Assembly (NCBI RefSeq): GCF_002994745.2
Contig: NC_037090.1
Coordinates: 30,238,501 to 30,302,500, forward strand
DNA from: Rosa chinensis
Lineage: Eukaryota; Streptophyta; Magnoliopsida; Rosales; Rosaceae
DNA: 64,000 nt
Direction: 5' to 3'
Shown here: piece by piece, positions 10,584-22,433 of the stretch
Layout: each line of letters opens with the position of its first letter
Position numbering within the stretch: position 1 is the stretch's first letter
Notes under the pieces: model-generated
The model's input: only the letters and a program-made list of their open reading frames with translations
What the model was told of the DNA's origin: nothing
Databases searched by the model: none
Translations under genes and position numbers: made by a program

Positions 10584-12381
10584 TGTAACGCCCCAAGCTG
10601 CACCTCACCAGCTTAAGCACGTCACAGTGCCGCGAGCCTCTAAAACATAAACCGAACGCTCGATTTACATTCTAGAGAACCGCTAGGCATTTTGTTTGAA
10701 AACTTTTCATAGAAACACAGCGGAAGCTACAAATATTTTTGAGGTGAAAATAATTGAGTTGCTAAAATTTATTTCATTCGTCTAGAACTTGAAATGAGTT
10801 CTCACACAAGAGGTACGAACTCCAAGGAAATGAGAACTCAACCAACATTGACACAAGGCTAACGATTAACAAGTCTCAGAATACGAAGTTCGAGAAATAG
10901 AATTTAGAATAAGGTTCAAATGACGATTTACCGAACTTGTTTCCGCACACCCATCTCCTTCCACTATAGTCCCGTCACCAGTGCACAGTACCGGAAAATC
11001 TATCGAGCTTAAATTGAGATTGTTCAACAAGTTATTTATTACGATCTCGATAAATGTCAAGATGCTCGAGAAAATTTTCAAAAATTTTCATAAAGTGAAA
11101 ACCTCAATTTGAGGGTTGGATGATAAAGTACACGACACAACGAGTTCGTGGAAGTTTTCGGGGAATTTTTCGGATACCCGAGCTATTTATGGCGATTTTC
11201 CGAAGTTGTGGGATTATAGAAAATGAATAAAAGAAAATGGAAATTTCTGCGGTGCAATCCTAGCCGTCCAAAACTTCCACCGCTTCATCAGGGCCGTCTA
11301 AATTAATTAGAGGGAGGTTATAAATAGAGGAGAGGCTGATCGAACGTTCCAGATCAACCTGGAGGTACCCAGCGCTCTCGATCTTTCTCGGTGCCTGATG
11401 ACCAGCAACCGGGCCACCTCACGACGGCGCACCACCACAAATTGCTTCCTCTCCTCGTCGCTGACGTCTCTCTGGGGGTCAGGTCTTTCAACCGGAAGCT
11501 CTGGCGCGAGAATCGACACCATGAAGCCTCATGTTTTCCGGCGAGTTTCTGCAACTTCCGGTGACCGATTGGGCTGCATGTGGTATGGAACTTACTCCTT
11601 TCGTCATCCTCTACGTCATAGTTTAATTAGTTTTCGAGTTGGATTAAGTTCTGATGATTTGAGTTTTGGGTTGCTCTCGGTCTCGACGCTGTCACCGACG
11701 CAGGAGACTCCTCCGGCACCTCTGGCCTTGGATTTCGTCTTACCTGCATGTATGGATGCGTATTTCAGAAGCTGTGAATGAGTGAAATTCCTTTCTGTAA
11801 CGCCCCAAGCTGCACCTCACCAACTTAAGCACGTCACAGTACCGCGGTTCTCTAGAATGTAAATCGAGCGTTCGGTTTATGTTTTAGAGGCTCGCGGCAC
11901 TGTGACGTGCTTAAGCTGGTGAGGTGCAGCTTGGGGCGTTACAGAAAGAGAATTTAGAATAAGGTTCAAACGACGATTTACCGAACTTGTTTCCGCACAC
12001 CCATCTCCTTCCACTATAGTCCCGTCACCAGTGCACAGTACCTGCATCCACACTGTTGGGTTAAAATTTCAAAAATTTCAGAATTCTGAGACTTGTTAAT
12101 AGTTAGCCTTGTGTCAATGTTGGTTGAGTTCTCATTTCCTTGGAGTTCGTACCTCTTGTGTGAGAACTCATTTCAAGTTCTAGACGAATGAAATAAATTT
12201 TAGAAACTCAATTATTTTCACCTCAAAAATATTTGTAGCTTCCGCTGTGTTTCTACGAAAATTTTTCAAACAAAATGCCTAGCGGTTCTCTAGAATGTAA
12301 ATCGAGCATTCGGTTTATGTTTTAGAGGCTCGCGGCACTGTGACGTGCTTAAGCTGGTGAGGTGCAGCTTGGGGCGTTACA
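10584..12381. mobile_element. Inverted-repeat element with TGTAACGCCCC ends, 1798 bp
   Basis: The element starts TGTAACGCCCC and ends GGGGCGTTACA. A perfect 5-bp target duplication, ATACC, lies at 10579-10583 and 12382-12386. The terminal inverted repeats are about 300 bp (10584-10890 against about 12085-12381). Inside, 10900-10990 is repeated directly at about 11947-12040. The segment 10985-11720 is an LTR-like sequence with TATAAATAG at about 11321, related to 51431-52170. TG...CA ends and a 5-bp duplication are LTR-retrotransposon traits, while the long inverted repeats are not. No transposase or polymerase is present, so the class is uncertain. Confidence 0.75.
11791..11948. repeat. Internal palindrome with the same ends as the host element
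   Basis: CTTTCTGTAACGCCCC... pairs with ...GGGGCGTTACAGAAAG, giving arms of about 57 bp around a short loop. The flanks are inverted (CTTTC and GAAAG), not direct, so this is an inverted duplication of the element end and not a separate insertion with a target duplication. Confidence 0.8.
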
Positions 12382-12547
12382 ATACCTTTTGACAAGGTAT
12401 TGAAAAAAAGATCATAGCATAAAACAACCGATCTCATAGCCATGACATTAGATAACATACTTCTAGAACAGATAACCAATAAATGACATATGTATGAGAC
12501 ATCTAAAACTTTATACCTTTTGACAAGGTATATATTGAAAAAAAAAA

Positions 12548-13989
12548 GGACTAAATTCAGTTTATCCACCTGAGGTTTGGGGGGGGGAATTTCATGTTAG
12601 TCTCTGTCCTCTCAATTTAATCAGTTTACCCCCGAGCTTATGAATTTCACTCAGCCGTGTCCAATTTGTCAATCTCCGTCCAAATCAAACGTTAAGTATG
12701 AAAAAGAAGCCCATTTTCAGGGTTAAAATTGTCATTTAAAGAACAAACAAAAAAACTCCACGATAAAAGAAATAAAAAAAAATAAAAAGAAATCATCATC
12801 TTCTTCCTCGGATCCTCCTCCCCAAAACCAAACCACTCTTCATCTCCTTCCTTCTATCTCTATCTCTATGCACTATCGCTGCTCCCCAAAATCAAGTCAT
12901 TCAGCTCCTGGGTTTTGGTTTACAGAGACTTGAGGAGAGAGAATAGATATGATTATTTCTCTCCTCTACCAACTGGTCCGTAGCTACACATCGCAACTCA
13001 TCTCCACCACCACCATGCTAGCCAGTCTCCGAGTCCGGCCTCCACATCGTCTGATGACACCAAAAACCGGCTCACGCGCAGATCTCATCACTGCCCAGAA
13101 ATGCTCTGGGCACCCATTGTTCTGCCATGACCGCACCTCCTCTGCCGCTGTCATGGCCGGACACCTACCCCCAAACTACTAGCCCATTCGAGCCCTCACC
13201 ATCAATCTCCCTCCAAACTAACAAGCCATAATCACTCACCCCTGTCCCTCAAGCCTTCTAGACTCCTCTAAATCGGAAATAGCCAAGCAGTTATGCGATA
13301 GGGTGTGGGTTTAAACACCACAAGTAGTTCCAACAAAAAGTTCTGCGATAGGGTGTGGGTTTAAGCCCAATATACTCCACCAGCAAACACACGGAAAAAT
13401 CCCCGATTTCAAACCAGTAATATCGTTTATACAAACACCAACCATAGTCTACTCCTCTGTTTGTCTTGGTTCGGCAAAATGTGGAAGATAAATACCGTCG
13501 AGCCTTCCACCTCCTTTACTCCTCCAAGATCGTCGACTGTGAATTCCGATTCTGTTACCTCACCGCCAAGTGCCTCGGGAGTAGCGCTTTCTGTTCCTGT
13601 TTCTAAATTTTTGAATTTTTTTTGTTTTGCAAAGGCCTTCTGTGTTGGTTTAGCCTAGTGTTGTAGCTTGAAATGGACTTTCTTTGATTTTGTTATGTGG
13701 GTGTTGAGAAAATTGAAAATAGGGTTCTATATCAGATTGGCGAGAGGAGGATCAAGGAAGAAGAAGGTTTGTTTGTTTTTTTTTCCCCTTCTGTCATGAG
13801 TTTTTTGTGTTAAAAGCCTTGAAAGTTGGTCCCACTGTCAGACTTAACTTCTGATTTGGACGGAGAATGACAAATTGGACACGGCTGAGTGAAATTCATA
13901 AGCTTGGGGAGTAAACTGATTAAATTGAGAGGATAAGGACTAACATGAAATTACCTCCAAACTTCAGGGGGGTAAACTGAATTTAATCC
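12548..13989. mobile_element. Non-autonomous TIR element E1, first and only full copy, 1442 bp
   Basis: Inverted repeats of about 150 bp carry GGAYTAAATTCAGTTTA, CTCTCAATTTAATCAGTTTA and CGTGTCCAATTTGTCA. Poly-A flanks on both sides (8-10 A) could be the target duplication. The family resembles the 5080-5382 MITE in layout. The interior contains a GC-richer exon-like stretch (12950-13185) and two copies of TGCGATAGGGTGTGGGTTTAA. The ORFs encode nothing I recognise. Copies 2 and 3 (15773-17164 and 18976-20358) lack the left tip because the tandem junctions cut it off. Confidence 0.75.
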
Positions 13990-15772
13990 AAAAAAAATTC
14001 ATGGCATAAAATAACTTACCTCATAGCCATGAACATCGCTAAATTTCATACATTTGGAATCGGTAACCAATGAAACTCATAGCATAAAAAAAAATCAATA
14101 AGCATTAAAGTTTGGCTGCGGCTATTGCCACACTACTAACTATTTTTTTCACCCTACAAGTTCTGATTTATTAAAATACTAAAATATCCTAATATAAAAT
14201 TACAATAAAGGACAATATTTGATTAAAAATTATATATATATTTTTTATTTGCCCTACAGAATACTTACTTAAACTTCATTCTTAATCTTTTCATTCATCG
14301 TTAAACCTGGTGAGACTGATTGACTAAGACTTCATGAGATTGAGTGATGAAGATGAGGAGAAAGGCCAAAAAACAACTGAGAGAGACACTGAGGAACCAA
14401 ATAGAAATCTTTTTCTGAGTTAGACCCTACATTGGACAGGGATATTTTGGGTTCTGCAAATTGGTGAACATAGTAAACATTAAACTAAAAAAAATATTTG
14501 TAGGTGAGAAGAGAATGTAGGGTGAACAAAGTAGTTAGTATGATGACAATAATCGCATCCTTAAAGTTTTGGAATTTAAAAGTCATACCTACTACATTTT
14601 TTTTAATTGTCACCTAAAAGTCAGGTATTTTACCCAACTCCTCAAGTCAGGTGTTTTACCCAACTCCTCCAGTTATCATGGGTATAATAGGTATGGTATA
14701 GACTATAGACGTACAATTGAACAAACCTATATACAAACTAAATTCTCAATAACATTTCATCAAATATATTGATTGCACCGCAAAAAAAAAAAAAGGGTAA
14801 TCATTGAAACTCATAGCATAAAAAAATAATAATAATAAAAACCAGGTATTAAAGTTTTAGAACTTGAAAGTCTTCTACTACATATTTTTTTGGACTAAAT
14901 ATTAGTTACTCCCTGTACTTTGCTCTCTAAAACAGTTTAGTCCCTCACTTTCTAAATTACACCGAATACTCCTTGTATTCTCAATTTCTCACCCAATAGA
15001 TCCAAAATGCCATTTATACCTCTCACTTTCTTTTTTTAATTTAATTTTTGGGTTTTTGTCTATTGACCCTAATTCTAGGGTCATTTATCTCACTTATCCC
15101 AGTAATTTTTTTTAAATTTCCCCTTACCCAAAACACTCTAAAGACTTGTTTCCTATTACATAACATTTCCATTTTTATATATTTTTCTTGACCTTTTTAC
15201 CCTTTTCTTAACGACCCAACCAAATTCACTACGCAGTTTCAAATTTCAAGGGAATGAAGAGAGAGAAGATTTGGTAAGAGAGAGAAGCTCTGGTCAATAG
15301 AGAGAGAATGAAGATAGATAAGTTTGCAATGGAGAGAGAAGGAACAATCTTGCTCTAGATTTCAACCCTGCTGCAGCTCGATTTGAATTCTTTGTTCGAT
15401 TTCAATTCCGTTTTTTTTTTTTTTGGATCCGGGTTTGCTTTTCGTCTCGATTGAATCTGAGTTTGTTTTCCTGTACAATTTTTTATTTCTGAATCATTGT
15501 GCTAAGTTTGGTCTGTGTTTCATGAATTTGAGTTTGATTTGTTCGATTTGCTATTTTTCTTGATTATAAGTTTGCTGTGCTAAGTTTGATCTGGTTCATT
15601 ATGCTAAGTTTGTGTGATTCTGTTTTGAAACAGTTCGATTCATTTACTGTGATTTTTTTTGCAGATTTTGATGAATGTTATGTTTTGATGAATTGTTATT
15701 CGCTGATTTATTTTCTGTGTTAAGAGTGAAGTGATTTTGGTCTTTGTGAATCCTCTATTGCCCCCCCCCCCC
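12611..15772. repeat. Tandem unit 1 of a ~3.2-kb triplication
   Basis: This unit starts inside the left inverted repeat of E1 (CTCAATTTAATCAG) and ends in a poly-C tract (15761-15773). It contains in order most of E1, a minisatellite remnant, a 447-bp MITE (14114-14560) and the 5' end of a MULE (from 14892). Landmarks recur at 13015/16180/19372 and 14569/17746/20938, giving periods of 3165-3192 bp. Confidence 0.93.
14114..14560. mobile_element. MITE with 9-bp target duplication (unit 1 copy), 447 bp
   Basis: Ends are GGCTGCGGCTATTGCC and, as complement, GGATGCGATTATTGTC. Both are followed by an ACTAAC...TCACCCTACA part. The target duplication TTAAAGTTT lies at 14105-14113 and 14561-14569. 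Homologous copies sit in units 2 and 3. Confidence 0.85.
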
Positions 15773-18700
15773 CTCTTAATTTAATCAGTTTACCCCCCGA
15801 GCTTATGAATTTCACTCAGCCGTGTCCAATTTGTCAATCTCCGTCCAAATCAAACGTTAAGTCTGAAAAAGAAGTCCATTTTCGGGGCTAAAATTGTCAT
15901 TTCAAGAACAAACAAAAAAACTCCACGATAAAAAAAATAAAAATAAAATAAAAGAAATCGTCATCTTCTTCCTCGGATCCTCCTCCCCAAAACCAAACCA
16001 CTCTTCATCTCCTTCTTTCTATCTCTATCTCTATGCACTATCGCTGCTCCCCAAAATCAAGCCATTCAGCTCCTGGGTTTTGGTTTACAGAGACTTGAGG
16101 AGAGAGAATAAATCTGATTATTTCTCTCCTCTACCAACTGATCCGTAGCTACACATCGCAACTCACCTCCACCACCACCATGCTCGCCAGTCTCCGAGTC
16201 CGGCCTCCACATCGTCTGATGACTCCAAAAACCGTCTCACGTGCAGATCTCATCACTGCCCAGAAACGCTCTAGGCACCCATTGTTCTGCCATGACCGCA
16301 CCTCCTCTGCCGCTGTCATGGCCGGACACCTACCCCCAAACTACCAGCCCTATCGAACCTTCACCATCAATCTCCCTCCAAACTAACAAGCCATAATCAC
16401 TCACCCCTGTCCCTCAAGCCTTCTAGACTCCTCTAAATCGGAAATAGCCAAGCAGTTATGCGATAGGGTGTGGGTTTAAACACCACTAGTAATTCCAACG
16501 AAAAGTTCTGCGATAGGGTGTGGGTTTAAGCCCAGTATACTCCACCTGCAAACACACAGAAAAATCCCCGATTTCAACCCAGTAATTTCGTTTATACAAA
16601 CACCAACCACAGTCTACTCCTCTGTTTGTCTTGATTCGGCAAAATGTGGAAGATAAATACCGTCGAGCCATCCACCTCCTTTACTCCTCCAAGATCGTCG
16701 ACTGTGAATTCCGATTCTGTTACCTCGCCACCAAGTGCCTCGGGAGTAGCACTTTCTGTTCCTGTTTCTAAATTTTTGAATTTATTTTGTTTTGCAATGG
16801 CCTTCTGTGTTGGTTTAGCCTAGTGTTGTAGCTTGAAATGGACTTTCTTTGATTTTGTTATATGGGTGTTGGGAAAATCGAAAATAGGGTTCTATATCAG
16901 ATTGGCGAGAGGAGGATCAAGGAAGAAGAAGGTTTGTTTGTTTTTTTTTCCCTTCTGTCGTGAGTTTTTTTATGTTAAAATGACTATTTTAGCCTTGAAA
17001 GTTGGTCCCACTGTCAGACTTAACTTCTGATTTGGACGGAGATTGACAAATTGGACACGGCTGAGTGAAATTCATAAGCTCGGGAGGTAAACTGATTAAA
17101 TTGAGAGGATAAGGACTAACATGAAATTACCTCCAAACTTCAGGGGGGTAAACTGAATTTAATCAAAAAAAAATGCAAGGCATAAAACAACTTACCTCAT
17201 AGCCATGAACATCGCTAAATATCATACACTTGGAATCGGTAAACAATGAAACTCATGGCATAAAAAAAAAATCAATAAGCATTAAAGTTTGGGTGCGGCT
17301 ATTGCCACACTACTAACTATTTTGTTGACCCTACAAGTTCTGATTTATTAAATACTAAAATATCCTAATATAAAATTACAATAAAGGACAATATTTGATT
17401 AAAAATTATATTTAGTTTTTCTTATTACCCCTACAGAATAAGTACTTAAACTTTATTCTTAATCTTTTCATTCATCTTTAAACCCAGTGAGACTAATTGA
17501 CTAAGACTTCATGAGATTGACTGATGAAGATGAGGAGAAAGCCAAAAAAACAATTGAGAGAGACACTGAGGGACCAAATAGAAATCTTTTTCTGAGTTAG
17601 ACCCTACATTGGACAAGGATATTTTGGGTTCTGCAAATTGGTGAACATAGTAAGCAGTAAACTAAAAAAAAAATTTGTAGGTGAGAAGACAATGTAGGGT
17701 GAACAAAGTAGTTAGTAGGATGACAATAGTCGCATCCTTAAAGTTTTGGAATTTAAAAGTCATACCTACTACATTTTTTTTAATTGTCACCTGAAAGTCA
17801 GGTGTTTTACCCAACTCCTCAAGTCAAGTGTTTTACTCAACTCCTCAAGTTATCATGGGTATAATAGGTATGGTATAGACTATAGACGTACAATTGAACA
17901 AACCTATATGCAAACTAAATTCTCAATAACATTTCATCAAATATATTGATTGCACCGCAAAAAAAAAAAAGGTAACCATTGAAACTCATAGCATAAAAAA
18001 AAAATAATAATAATAATAAAAACCAGTAGGTATTAAAGTTTTAGAACTTGAAAGTCTTCTACTACATACTTTTTTGGACTAAATATTAGTTACTCCCTGT
18101 ACTTTACTCTCTAAACCAGTTTAGTCCCTCACCTTCTAAATTACACCGAATACTCCTTGTATTCTCAATTTCTCACCCAATAGATCCAAAATGCCATTTA
18201 TACCCCTCACTTTTTTTTTTAATTTAATTTTTGGGTTTTTGTCTATTGACCCTAGTTCTAGGGTCATTTATCTCATTATCCCAGTAGTTTTTTTTTAAAT
18301 TTCCCTTTACCCAAAACACTCTGAAGACTTGTTTCCTATTACACAACATTTTCATTTTTATATATTTTTCTTGACCTTTTTACCTTTTTCTTAACGACCC
18401 AACCAAATACACTATGCAGTTTCAAATTTCGAGGGAACGAAGAGAGAGAAGATTCTGTTAGAGAGAGAAGCTCTGGTCAATATTGAGAGAATGAAGAGAG
18501 ATAAGCTTGCAATGGAGAGAGAAGGAACAATCTTTCTCTAGATTTCAACCCTGCTGCAGCTCGATTTGAATTCTTTCTTCGATTTCAATTCCGTTTGTTT
18601 TTTTTGTTTTGGATCCGGGTTTGCTTTTCGTCTTGATTGAATCTGAGTTTGATTTTGAATCAGAGTTTGTTTTCCTGTACAATTTTTTATTTCTGAATCA

Positions 18701-18975
18701 TTGTGCTAAGTTTGGTCTGTGTTTCATGAATTTGAGTTTGATTTGGTTCGATTTGCTATTTTTCTTGATTATAAGTTTGCTGTGCTAAGTTTGATCTGGT
18801 TCGTTATGCTAAGTTTGTGTGATTCTGTTTTGAAATAGTTCGATTCATTTACTATGATTTTTTTTGCAGATTTTGATGAATGTTATGTTTTGATGAATTG
18901 TTGTTACCTGATTTATTTTCTGTGTTAAGAGTGAAGTGATTTTGGTCTTTGTGAATCCTCTATTGCCCCCCCCCC
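15773..18975. repeat. Tandem unit 2 of the triplication
   Basis: This is homologous to unit 1 throughout, with a poly-C tract at each junction (15761-15773 and 18966-18976). The left tip of E1 is absent here, which shows that the unit boundary lies inside E1. Confidence 0.93.
17291..17737. mobile_element. MITE copy in unit 2
   Basis: Same element as 14114-14560, at the same place in the tandem unit and with the same TTAAAGTTT flanks. It was therefore copied by the tandem duplication and not inserted anew. Confidence 0.85.
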
Positions 18976-21900
18976 CTCAATTTAATCACTTTACCCCCCG
19001 ATCTTATGAATTTCACTCAGTCGTGTCCAATTTGTCAATCTTCGTCCAAATCAAACATTAAGTCTGAAAAAGAAGCCCATTTTCGGGGCTAAAATTATCA
19101 TTTCAAGAACAAACAAAAGAACTCCACGATAAAGAAAAATAAAAAGAAATCATCATCTTCTTCCTCGGATCCTCCTCCCCAAAACCAAACCACTCTTCAT
19201 CTCCTTCCTTCTATCTCTATTTCCATGCACTATCGCTGCTCCCCAAAATCAAGCCATTCAGCTCCTGGGTTTTGGTTTACAGAGACTTGAGGAGAGAGAA
19301 TAGATCTCATTATTTCTCTCCTCTACCAACTGGTCCGCAGCTACACATCCCAACTCATCTCCACCACCACCATGCTAGCCAGTCTCCGAGTCCGGCCTCC
19401 ACATCGTCTGATGACACCAAAAACCGGCTCACGCGCAGATCTCATCACTGCCCAGAAATACTCTGGGCACCCATTGTTCTGCCATGACCGCACCTCCTCT
19501 GCCGCTGTCTTGGTCGAACACCTACCCCCAAACTACTAGCCCATTCGAGCCCTCACCATCAATCTCCCTCCAAACTAACAAGCCATAATCACTCACCCCC
19601 GTCCCTCAAGCCTTCTAGACTCCTCTAAATCGGAAATAGCCAAGCTGTTATGCGATAGGGTGTGGGTTTAAACACCACTAGTAGTTCCAACAAAAAGTTC
19701 TGCGATAGGGTGTGAGTTTAAGCCCAGTATACTCCACCAGCAAACACACGGAAAAATCCCCGATTTCAACCCAGTAATTTCGTTTATACAAACACCGACC
19801 ACAGTCTACTCCTCTGTTTGTCTTGGTTCGGCAAAATGTGGAAGATAAATACCGTCGAGCCTTCCACCTCTTTTACTCCTTCAAGATCGTTGACTGTGAA
19901 TTCCGATTCTGTTACCTCGCCGCCAAGTGCCTCGGGAGTAGCGCTTTCTGTTCCTGTTTCTAAATTTTTGAATTTTTTTTGTTTTGCAATGGCCTTCTGT
20001 GTTGGTTTAGCCTAGTGTTGCAGCTTGAAATGGACTTTCTTTGATTTTGTTATGTGGGTGTTGAGAAAATCGAAAATAGGGTTCTATATCAGATTGGCGA
20101 GAGGAGGATCAAGGAAGAAGAAGGTTTGTTTGTTTTTTTTCTCCCCTTCTGTCGTGAGTTTTTTGTGTTAAAATGACTATTTTAGCCTTGAAAGTTGGTC
20201 CCATTGTCAGACTTAACTTCTGATTTGGACGGAGATTGACAAATTGGACACGGCTGAGTTAAATTCATTAGCTCGGGGAGTAAACTGATTAAATTGAGAG
20301 GATAAGGACTAACATGAAATTACCTCCAAACTTCAGGGGGGTAAACTGAATTTAATCCAAAAAAAATTCATGGCATAAAACAACTTACCTCATAGCCATG
20401 AACATCGCTAAATATCATACATTTGGAATCGGTAAACAATGAAACTCATGGCATAAAAAAAAATCAATATGCATTAAAGTTTTGGTGCGGCTATTGCCAC
20501 ACTACTGACTATTTTGTTGACCCTACAAGTTCTGATTTATTAAAATACTAAAATATCCTAATATAAAATTACAATAAAGGACAATATTTGATTAAAAATT
20601 ATATTTAGTTTTTCTTATTACCCCTACAGAATAAGTACTTAAACTTCATTCTTAATCTTTTCATTCATCGTTAAACCCGGTGAGACTGATTGACTAAGAC
20701 TTCATGAGATTGACTGATGAAGATGAGGAGAAAGGCAAAAAAACAACTGAGAGAGACACTAAGGAACCAAATAGAAATCTTTTTCTGAGTTAGACCCTAC
20801 ATTGGACAAGGATATTTTGGGTTCTGCAAATTGGTGAACATAGTAAACATTAAACTAAAAAAATATTTGTAGGTGAGAAGAGAATGTAGGGTGAACAAAG
20901 TAGTTAGTAGGATGGCAATAGTGGCATCCTTAAAGTTTTGGAATTTAAAAGTCATACCTACTACATTTTTTTTAATTGTCGCCTGAAAGTCAGGTATTTT
21001 ACCCAACTCCTCAAGTCAGGTGTTTTACCCAACTCCTCAAGTTATCATGGGTATAATAAGTATGGTATAGACTATAGACGTACAATTGAACAAACCTATA
21101 TACAAACTAAATTCTCAATAACATTTCATCAAATATATTGATTGCACCGCAAAAAGAAGAAGAAGGGTAACCATTGAAACTCATAGCATAAAAAAAAATA
21201 ATAATAAAAACCAGTAGGTATTAAAGTTTTAGAACTTGAAAGTCTTCTACTACATACTTTTTTGGACTAAATATTAGTTACTCCCTGTACTTTGCTCTCT
21301 AAAACAGTTTAGTCCCTCACCTTCTAAATTACAGCGAATACTCCTTGTATTCTCAATTTCTCACCCAATAGATCCAAAATGCCATTTATACCCCTCACTT
21401 TCTTTTTTTAATTTAATTTTTGGGTTTTTGTTATTGACCCTAATTCTAGGGTCATTTATCTCACTTATCCCAGTAATTTTTTTTTAAATTTCCCCTTACC
21501 CAAAACACTCTAAAGACTTGTTTCCTATTACACAACATTTCCATTTTTATATATTTTTCTTGACCTTTTTACCCTTTTCTTAACGACCCAACCAAATACA
21601 CTACGCAATTTCAAATTTCGAGGTAACGAAGAGAGAGAAGCTCTGGTCAATAGAGAGAGAATGAAGAGAGATAAGCTTGCAATGGAGAGAGAAGGAACAA
21701 TCTTGCTCTAGATTTCAACCCTGCTGCAGCTTGATTTGAATTCTTTCTTCGATTTCAATTCCGTTTGTTTTTTTTTTTTTTGGATCCGGGTTTGCTTTTC
21801 GTCTCGATTGAATCTGAGTTTGTTTTCCTGTACAATTTTTTATTTCTGAATCATTGTGCTAAGTTTGGTCTGTGTTTCATGAATTTGAGTTTGATTTGGT

Positions 21901-22139
21901 TCGATTTGCTATTTTTCTTGATTATAAGTTTGCTGTGCTAAGTTTGATCTGGTTCGTTATGCTAAGTTTGTGTGATTCTGTTTTGAAACAGTTCAATTCA
22001 TTTACTGTGATTTTTTTTGCAGATTTTGATGAATGTTATGTTTTAATGAATTGTTGTTCACTGATTTATTTTCTGTGTTAAGAGTGAAGTGATTTTGGTC
22101 TTTGTGAATCCTCTATTGCCCCCCCCCCCCCCCCCCCCC
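18976..22139. repeat. Tandem unit 3 of the triplication
   Basis: The third copy ends in the longest poly-C tract (about 20 C, 22120-22139). It then continues into unique MULE sequence that the first two units lack. Confidence 0.93.
20483..20929. mobile_element. MITE copy in unit 3
   Basis: Third copy of the 447-bp MITE. It is flanked on both sides by TTAAAGTTT, as in units 1 and 2. Confidence 0.85.
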
Positions 22140-22433
22140 AATAGACATCTATTGGGGTCAAATAGAGGATTCACAGAGCTCCTTTTCTTCTTTTTTGTCT
22201 CGCTTAGTTGTAACTGAAGTTCAGTAATAGTTGTTTATAGTAACTTGTTTCTGTTTTGTGAAGTGATTTTGGTCTTTGAGAACCGTCTATTGGGGAGCAA
22301 TACGGGTTTATTGGGGGCCAATAATGGTTTGATTTTTTATATAGGAATAAGGATGGTTCCTTGGTTGTTAAGTGCATTCATTCTGGACAAGTTTCATGTT
22401 ATGCATTAATCAATATATGAGCTATGCTCATTT
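21264..22433 (+). mobile_element. 5' noncoding part of the transposase-bearing MULE (M1)
   Basis: From GGACTAAATATTAGTTACTC onward the sequence is T-rich with repeated GTGCTAAGTTTGRTCTG phrases and TTTTTTGCAG-like acceptors. After the poly-C tract come CTATTGGGG phrases and then the transposase frame. The GGACTAAATATTAG start may be the left terminal repeat of M1, but I found no matching right end. Confidence 0.5.

Larger units (their letters stand above)
10400..12547. repeat. Degraded ~130-bp tandem repeat, split by an inserted element
   Basis: Units contain AATGACATAGGTATGAGGTATCT, ACCTTTTGACAAGGTATTG and ATAGCCATGACATTAGATAACAT-like parts in fixed order. Copies occur at about 10405-10545, 10546-10583 continuing at 12382-12475, and 12476-12547. 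Weaker relatives with CATAGCCATGAACATCGCTAAAT recur at about 13998-14100, 17178-17280 and 20370-20470. The element at 10584-12381 interrupts a unit, and E1 (12548) ends the clear part. Confidence 0.65.

Noticed and set aside
10584..12381. Ordinary LTR retrotransposon or two nested MITEs
   Set aside because: The terminal repeats are inverted, not direct, and the inner palindrome has inverted flanks without a target duplication.
14569..14772. 67-residue ORF repeated at 17746 and 20938
   Set aside because: It starts at the MITE border and runs through minisatellite-like DNA; the recurrence is due to the tandem triplication.
15761..22139. CRISPR-like or satellite array
   Set aside because: There are only three very long units composed of known transposon parts, with no spacer logic.
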